64,000 nucleotides of DNA. Origin: Wenzhouxiangella marina (GTDB lineage: Bacteria; Pseudomonadota; Gammaproteobacteria; Xanthomonadales; Wenzhouxiangellaceae). Shown in pieces: positions 59,741 through 64,000 of this stretch. How positions within the stretch are numbered: the first letter of the stretch is position 1; the number at the start of each line of letters is the position of its first letter. The stretch covers positions 1,048,501-1,112,500 of the forward strand of contig NZ_CP012154.1 in assembly GCF_001187785.1 (NCBI RefSeq). Reading direction: 5' to 3'. Below the pieces are notes generated by a model, which searched no databases, was not told the origin of the DNA, and saw only the letters and a program-made list of their open reading frames with translations. The position numbers and the translations under genes are program-made.

Positions 59741-60442
59741 ATGGACGCATCCAGATTCCCACGCCGAGGGGCGCAGATGACCCGCCTCGAAACCTTCGCC
59801 GACGCCGCTTTCGCATTCTCGGCGGCGCTGCTGGCTATTTCCATCGACGAAGTCCCGTCCAGCTACCATGAGCTGATGTTGGCCTTGCAGGGTGCCCCGG
59901 CATTCGCGGCCAGCATGTTGATCATCCTGTTCTTCTGGCATGGCCATCAGCGCTGGAGTGATCGCTACGGGCTGGAAGACACGCCCTCGGTCTACCTGAC
60001 CTTCGCATTGATCATGATGGTCATGATCTATGTCTATCCGCTCAAGATCCTGATGCAGACGGGCTTTTCCTTCCTGACCGGCGGCTGGCTGCCCGCGGTC
60101 TTCGAGTTCGAGACCTTCTTCCAGTTCCGGGTCCTCGTGACCCTGTATGCCTCGGGCTTCGTCGTGCTGTGCGCCATCATGGCGGGACTGTATTTCCACG
60201 CCTGGCGGCAGCGTGAAGCCCTGGCGATGAGCGACGAGGAGTCCTTCGACACGTTCAGTGAGATGGTTCGCTGGCTCTTTCCGGCGCTGTTCTCCCTGGC
60301 CGTGATCGCACCCATGTGGCTGCTCTCCGATGATCACGTGTCGCTGGTGCCGTTCCTGTTCGTCCTGCTGGCCCTGTTCGCGCCGATCAACGATCGCATC
60401 GCTCGCCATGCCGCCCGGAAGCGTTTCGGAGGTCGGGCATGA
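59741..60442 (+). CDS. TMEM175-like membrane protein, copy 2
   Basis: A 233-residue paralogue of the gene just upstream, aligning without gaps at the N-terminus (MDASRFPRRGAQMTRLETFADAAF versus MSRPEFPKRGQQTTRLETFADAAF). It too has FAD, not FSD. About six membrane segments follow. I use ATG 59741 for this alignment; an ATG nine bases earlier is possible. CAGAAT (59728-59733) precedes it by seven bases and no Shine-Dalgarno is visible. The stop overlaps the proB start by 4 nt. Confidence 0.8.
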   Translation: MDASRFPRRGAQMTRLETFADAAFAFSAALLAISIDEVPSSYHELMLALQGAPAFAASMLIILFFWHGHQRWSDRYGLEDTPSVYLTFALIMMVMIYVYPLKILMQTGFSFLTGGWLPAVFEFETFFQFRVLVTLYASGFVVLCAIMAGLYFHAWRQREALAMSDEESFDTFSEMVRWLFPALFSLAVIAPMWLLSDDHVSLVPFLFVLLALFAPINDRIARHAARKRFGGRA

Positions 60443-61563
60443 CGGGCGCTGCTGACCTGGCCTCCCGGCTGACCGGTGATGGCCTGCTGGTCGTCAAGAT
60501 CGGTTCGTCCCTGCTGATCGATGAGAGCGGTCGGCTGCGGGAGGCGTGGATGGGGCGGCTCGTCGAGCATCTGGCTCGGCGCCCGGGGCCTGTGGTGCTG
60601 GTGTCTTCGGGGGCCATTGCCCTGGGGCGCGGGGCGCTGGGCCTGGACGCTCGACCGCGATTGCTGGCGCAGGCACAGGCAGCCGCTGCCGTGGGGCAGA
60701 TTCACCTGGCCGCGGCCTGGTCGAGCTGCTGGCGGGCGCAGGGCCGTGATTCGGCACAGATCCTGCTGACCCTGGGCGATCTCGAGCAGCGCCGGCGCTA
60801 CCTCAACGCCCGCGCCACCCTGGAGACCCTGGTCGAACGGCGCATCGTGCCGGTGGTCAACGAGAACGACACAGTGGCCACGGAGGAGATCCGCTTCGGT
60901 GACAACGATCGCCTGGCGGCTCGGGTGGCCCAGCTGCTGGGGGCCGAGGCCCTGCTGCTGCTAAGCGATGTGGATGGGCTCTATACGGCCGATCCCGGCA
61001 GCCATGCGAATGCCCGGCACATCGAGCGGGTCGAGCAGATCACGCCGGAGATCGAGGCGATGGCCGGTCAGCCCGGTCGCCGCGGCGTCGGCACCGGTGG
61101 CATGGCCAGCAAGCTGGCCGCCGCCCGCATCGCCTCCGGGGCGGGGGTGGCGGTCTGGCTGGCATCGGGCCTGTCCGAAGATCCGATCGGCGAGTTGCAG
61201 AACGGGGCACGCAGCACCTGCTTCCCGCCCAGCGCCCGCCCGCGAGCCCAGCGAAAACAGTGGCTTGCCGGACTGCAGGCACCGGCCGGGCGCCTGCATC
61301 TGGATGAGGGTGCGGTGGCGGCGCTGCAGGGCGGGGCCAGCCTGCTCGCCGTGGGCGTGAGAGCGGTCGAAGGCGAGTTCGATCGGGGTGACCTGGTGCA
61401 GCTGCTCGGTCCCCGAGGCCCGGTTGGGCAGGGGCTGTGCGCCTATAGCGCCGACGAGGCACGACGGATCGCGGGTTGCCAGTCCGATCGCATCGACGAA
61501 GTGCTGGGGGAGGCCGGACGCGGTGCCATGGTCCATCGCGATGACATCGCGCTGAGCTTCTGA
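60439..61563 (+). CDS. proB: Glutamate 5-kinase with C-terminal PUA domain
   Basis: A 374-residue enzyme phosphorylating glutamate in the first step to proline. It has VVKIGSSLL, VSSGAIALGRG, NENDTVATEEIRFGDND and SDVDGLYTADPG of the amino-acid kinase domain (1-260), GTGGMASKLAAARIAS (about 215-230), then a PUA domain (about 275-370). It overlaps the second TMEM175-like gene by 4 nt. proA is not adjacent, which is unusual. The obgE-rpmA neighbours common in this lineage are absent too. Confidence 0.96.
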   Translation: MTGAADLASRLTGDGLLVVKIGSSLLIDESGRLREAWMGRLVEHLARRPGPVVLVSSGAIALGRGALGLDARPRLLAQAQAAAAVGQIHLAAAWSSCWRAQGRDSAQILLTLGDLEQRRRYLNARATLETLVERRIVPVVNENDTVATEEIRFGDNDRLAARVAQLLGAEALLLLSDVDGLYTADPGSHANARHIERVEQITPEIEAMAGQPGRRGVGTGGMASKLAAARIASGAGVAVWLASGLSEDPIGELQNGARSTCFPPSARPRAQRKQWLAGLQAPAGRLHLDEGAVAALQGGASLLAVGVRAVEGEFDRGDLVQLLGPRGPVGQGLCAYSADEARRIAGCQSDRIDEVLGEAGRGAMVHRDDIALSF

Positions 61564-61579
61564 CTCGGGCTGGACGGAT

Positions 61580-63421
61580 TCACTCCGGCGGGATGGTTTC
61601 GAGCTCCGGTGAGGGCACGGCAGGTGCGGCACACACACGGTTCCGGCCTTCGGACTTGGCCAGATAGAGTCCCTGATCGGCCGCTGACATCAGGGCATTC
61701 AACTCCTGTGGATCCCCGGTCGGTTCGATCGAGGTCACGCCCAGGCTCAGGGTGACTCGCTCGAAGGGCGAGGCGCGGTGCGGCAGGCCCCGTGCGAAGA
61801 TCTCCAGGCGGACCTGTTCGGCGAAGGCCACCGCCGCATCCTCGTCCAATCGCGGCAGTACCAGCACGAACTCCTCGCCGCCGATCCGGGCAGCCAGATC
61901 GCCGGGCCGTCGAATCGAGGCGGCCAGGGTGTCTGCCACCTGAACCAGGGCGCGATCGCCGGCTGGATGGCCATAGCTGTCGTTGTAGTCCTTGAACCAG
62001 TCGATGTCGCAGAACACCAGGCTCAGGGGATAGCGCTCACGAGTCGCCCGACGCCATTCCTGGCGTAGGTGCTCATCGAATCGTCGGCGGTTCGGCAGGC
62101 CCGTCAGCTGGTCGGTCCGGGTGAGTTCGTTGAGCTTGACGTTGGCCTGCTCGAGTTCGTCGGTGCGCGCTCGCACCCGCGCCTCCAGCGAGACCAGGAT
62201 CTGGTGCAGGTGCTCGCCCATCCTCGTGACCGAGCGGGACAGGGCGGAAATCTCCCGGATCCGCGATTCCGGGGCGGCCTTGCCCACGTCACCGGCTTCC
62301 AGTGCTCGGGTGGCCCCGATCAGCTGCAGCACGGGTCGGCTGATCGAGCGGGCGATCAGCCAGCACACCAGCAGCGCCAGGGCGAGGATGATCGCGGAGG
62401 CGGCCAGGCGTTGACGGCCCTCGGTGTCGAGCAGCTTGACCAGGGCCTCGCGCGGCAGGGTGGTGACGATGATCAGTTCCAGTCCACCGGGCTTTTCGAA
62501 GCGCTGGGCCCGGACGAGGTGTTCATCGCCCCCCCACTGCATTCGCTCGTTCAGCCTGCCCTGGGCCTCCAGCACGCGTCGGCTGCTGGTCTGGATCGCC
62601 TCGGCCGGGCTGTCCGTGGCTCGCAGCAGGGAACTGAACCCCTCGATCTGCTTGATCGGCACCACGCCCGAGGAGTCGGCCAGCAGAAAGCCGTCCGTGT
62701 TCATGATGTAGATGGTCGCGCCTTCGAACAGCTCGAGAGCGCTCAGAAAACGACAGATGCCATTGAGCGACAGATCGGCGGCGATGACGCCGCGAAGATC
62801 GTTCGCAAGCGAGACCTGCCGGGAGACGCCCAGCGCCACCGCATCGCCGGAGAAAAAGGTGTAGGGCTCGAACCAGACCGCTTCCTCCGAAGCGTTGCTC
62901 GCGGCCCGGTACCAGGGTCGTTGATGAACGGTAAATCCTTCCCTCGCCCAGTCGGCCGCCTTGCGCGCGCCCCGGTCGTCGACGCTGTAGGCACGCAGTT
63001 GGCCCTCCGCGGTCGCGTTGGAGACATAGATCTGCTCGGGGGATTCCCAATAGCGGTAGGCATTGATGTAGCGACCGTCCTCGGTGCCCAGGGCGAGGTT
63101 GGTGATCCATGGATAGGTTCGGATGGTCTGCGCGAAGAAGCGCTCCATGGCCGTCTCGTCGGCGGGATCGAGAACCCCGGCTGCGAGCAGTTGACGCGTC
63201 TGCTCCAGCAGGATCGGCGGTGTGCTCAGGGCCTCATCCAGTTCGGTCGCGACGCGCAGCCCTAGCTGTTCGCTGAGGCGGAGATGGGTGCGATCGAGCA
63301 GGCGGAGATCCGAGTAATGGGTCCAGATCGCGAGCGAAGCCAGCACGGCCAGAACCAGGCAGGCCGTGGGAACCAGGATCAGGGTCAGCAGCGAGACGTG
63401 CCTCGTGACCATCCTCCTCAC
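61580..63421 (-). CDS. dCACHE-HAMP-GGDEF diguanylate cyclase
   Basis: A 613-residue membrane receptor making c-di-GMP. An N-terminal helix (about 10-33) precedes a periplasmic dCACHE sensor (about 40-330, with WYRAASNASEEAVWFEPYTF and GVIAADLSLNGICRFLSALE). A second helix and HAMP-like segment (about 335-405) lead to a GGDEF domain with TDQLTGLPNRRRFDEHL and GGEEF, preceded by the RPGD inhibition-site motif (RxxD) five residues upstream, so it should be product-inhibited. The start is GTG 63421 or ATG 63412; both are weakly supported. Confidence 0.92.
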   Translation of the reverse strand: MRRMVTRHVSLLTLILVPTACLVLAVLASLAIWTHYSDLRLLDRTHLRLSEQLGLRVATELDEALSTPPILLEQTRQLLAAGVLDPADETAMERFFAQTIRTYPWITNLALGTEDGRYINAYRYWESPEQIYVSNATAEGQLRAYSVDDRGARKAADWAREGFTVHQRPWYRAASNASEEAVWFEPYTFFSGDAVALGVSRQVSLANDLRGVIAADLSLNGICRFLSALELFEGATIYIMNTDGFLLADSSGVVPIKQIEGFSSLLRATDSPAEAIQTSSRRVLEAQGRLNERMQWGGDEHLVRAQRFEKPGGLELIIVTTLPREALVKLLDTEGRQRLAASAIILALALLVCWLIARSISRPVLQLIGATRALEAGDVGKAAPESRIREISALSRSVTRMGEHLHQILVSLEARVRARTDELEQANVKLNELTRTDQLTGLPNRRRFDEHLRQEWRRATRERYPLSLVFCDIDWFKDYNDSYGHPAGDRALVQVADTLAASIRRPGDLAARIGGEEFVLVLPRLDEDAAVAFAEQVRLEIFARGLPHRASPFERVTLSLGVTSIEPTGDPQELNALMSAADQGLYLAKSEGRNRVCAAPAVPSPELETIPPE

Positions 63422-63576
63422 TCGTGGGCATCGGGAGCGGGGCCCGATGCCGCTGGCGCCCGACCCGATTCGATGCTACCACCGTGGAGCCACCGAGTGC
63501 ATCTACCTGCGCCGAGTTGCAGCGGGCCCCGGGTTCTGCTCCAATCGAGTGCATCCCTGTTGCCCGGAGCCGCACG

Positions 63577-64000
63577 ATGACCTCGATTCACGATCCCGAC
63601 GGCACCCGTCTGCCGATCAAGCTCGATTCCACCTCCAATGGCGAGTTCGAGCCGATCCCGCTGGGGCCCGCCGAGCGGCTGGCCAACGAGCTGGCCCAGG
63701 AGGCCGCCGGTCGGAACGCGAAGCGCCTGGGCCAATCGCGACGCCAGTTCCTGGTCTCGAGTTGTGGCGCGGCCTCGACCCTGCTGGCCTTCAACTCAGC
63801 CCAGGCGGCCATGGGACGCACCGGCGGCTGGTTCGCGCTGGCCGAAGAAGCGGCCCTGGAACCGGCGGCGGCCGATGCGGTGCTTGCCGGCAACGAGTTC
63901 ATCTTCGATGTGCAGGGGCATTTCGTGAATCCCACCGGCGCCTGGCTGCAGGCCTTGCCGGAGGAGGCACGTCCCTTGTCCGGCATGCCGGCGGCGGGCT
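63577..64000 (+). CDS. Tat-exported probable metal-dependent hydrolase (partial, 3' cut by window end)
   Basis: The first 141 codons of a larger gene. Residues 1-50 are hydrophilic, then SRRQFLVSSCGAASTLLAFN (about 54-73) is a twin-arginine signal, so the folded protein is exported with cofactor or metals. The mature start has FIFDVQGHFVNPTG, resembling the first metal-binding strand of amidohydrolase-2-type enzymes but with DVQGHF rather than HxH. The rest lies beyond the window, so the family is provisional. Confidence 0.6.
   Translation, partial: MTSIHDPDGTRLPIKLDSTSNGEFEPIPLGPAERLANELAQEAAGRNAKRLGQSRRQFLVSSCGAASTLLAFNSAQAAMGRTGGWFALAEEAALEPAAADAVLAGNEFIFDVQGHFVNPTGAWLQALPEEARPLSGMPAAG

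Overview
The window is a 64 kb piece of a high-G+C gammaproteobacterial chromosome. Several features point there: dapA followed by a BamC-type lipoprotein, the pcnB-folK-panB-panC run, DarP/YjgA, fdxA of the Azotobacter ferredoxin I type, an 857-residue ClpB exactly as long as the E. coli protein, a YpfJ-type zinc peptidase and DUF2959. Many secreted proteins, a TonB-dependent receptor and TPR-type Ser/Thr kinase signalling suggest a free-living heterotroph near Xanthomonadales/Wenzhouxiangellaceae. That placement is inference, because no rRNA or other phylogenetic marker is present. I saw no tRNA, rRNA or CRISPR array.

Layout. 0.2-11.2 kb: small GFA and DUF3817 proteins, then secreted or envelope proteins: a Cys-rich-repeat/M19-dipeptidase-like fusion, a DUF3500 protein, a TorF-type porin gene broken by a 274-bp MITE, an FG-GAP beta-propeller, a purple-acid-phosphatase-like phosphoesterase and an aldehyde dehydrogenase. 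11.2-20 kb: a repeat-rich spacer, an SLC13 transporter, clpB with a likely heat-shock promoter, and several unknown envelope proteins. 20-31.6 kb: housekeeping block with NRDE protein, PhoH, PrxQ, dapA-bamC, fdxA, pcnB-folK-panB-panC, an orphan ParA, a small lipoprotein, a thioesterase and an MFS transporter. 31.7-36.2 kb: a TonB-dependent receptor whose 3' end is tandemly duplicated beside a REP pair, and an SLC13/RCK permease. 36.3-45 kb: M1 peptidase, DUF6702, DarP, a secreted unknown, a class D beta-lactamase homologue and a Ser/Thr kinase with repeats. 45-51.2 kb: RND efflux pair, DUF3185, YpfJ-type peptidase, DUF2959 lipoprotein. 51.2-52.2 kb: tandem 369-bp repeats. 52.2-53.5 kb: SbtA-SbtB-like bicarbonate transporter and PII-like regulator. 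53.7-61.6 kb: a probable operon of ABC-2 exporter, amidohydrolase, DesK/DesR-type two-component system, two TMEM175-like proteins and proB. The end holds a dCACHE-GGDEF diguanylate cyclase and the start of a Tat-exported probable amidohydrolase.

The most interesting points are non-coding. A MITE insertion can be removed on paper to restore a porin frame exactly. Two recent tandem duplications (356 and 369 bp) both abut intergenic repeat families, and one pair of copies differs by a clean 19-bp inversion. A 16-bp palindrome upstream of the ABC/two-component operon is a good operator candidate. Several genes have a -10 box 6-7 nt before the ATG and no Shine-Dalgarno, as expected of leaderless mRNAs. 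Among proteins, the six-repeat Cys-rich/M19 fusion and the SbtA-SbtB pair in an apparent heterotroph stand out.
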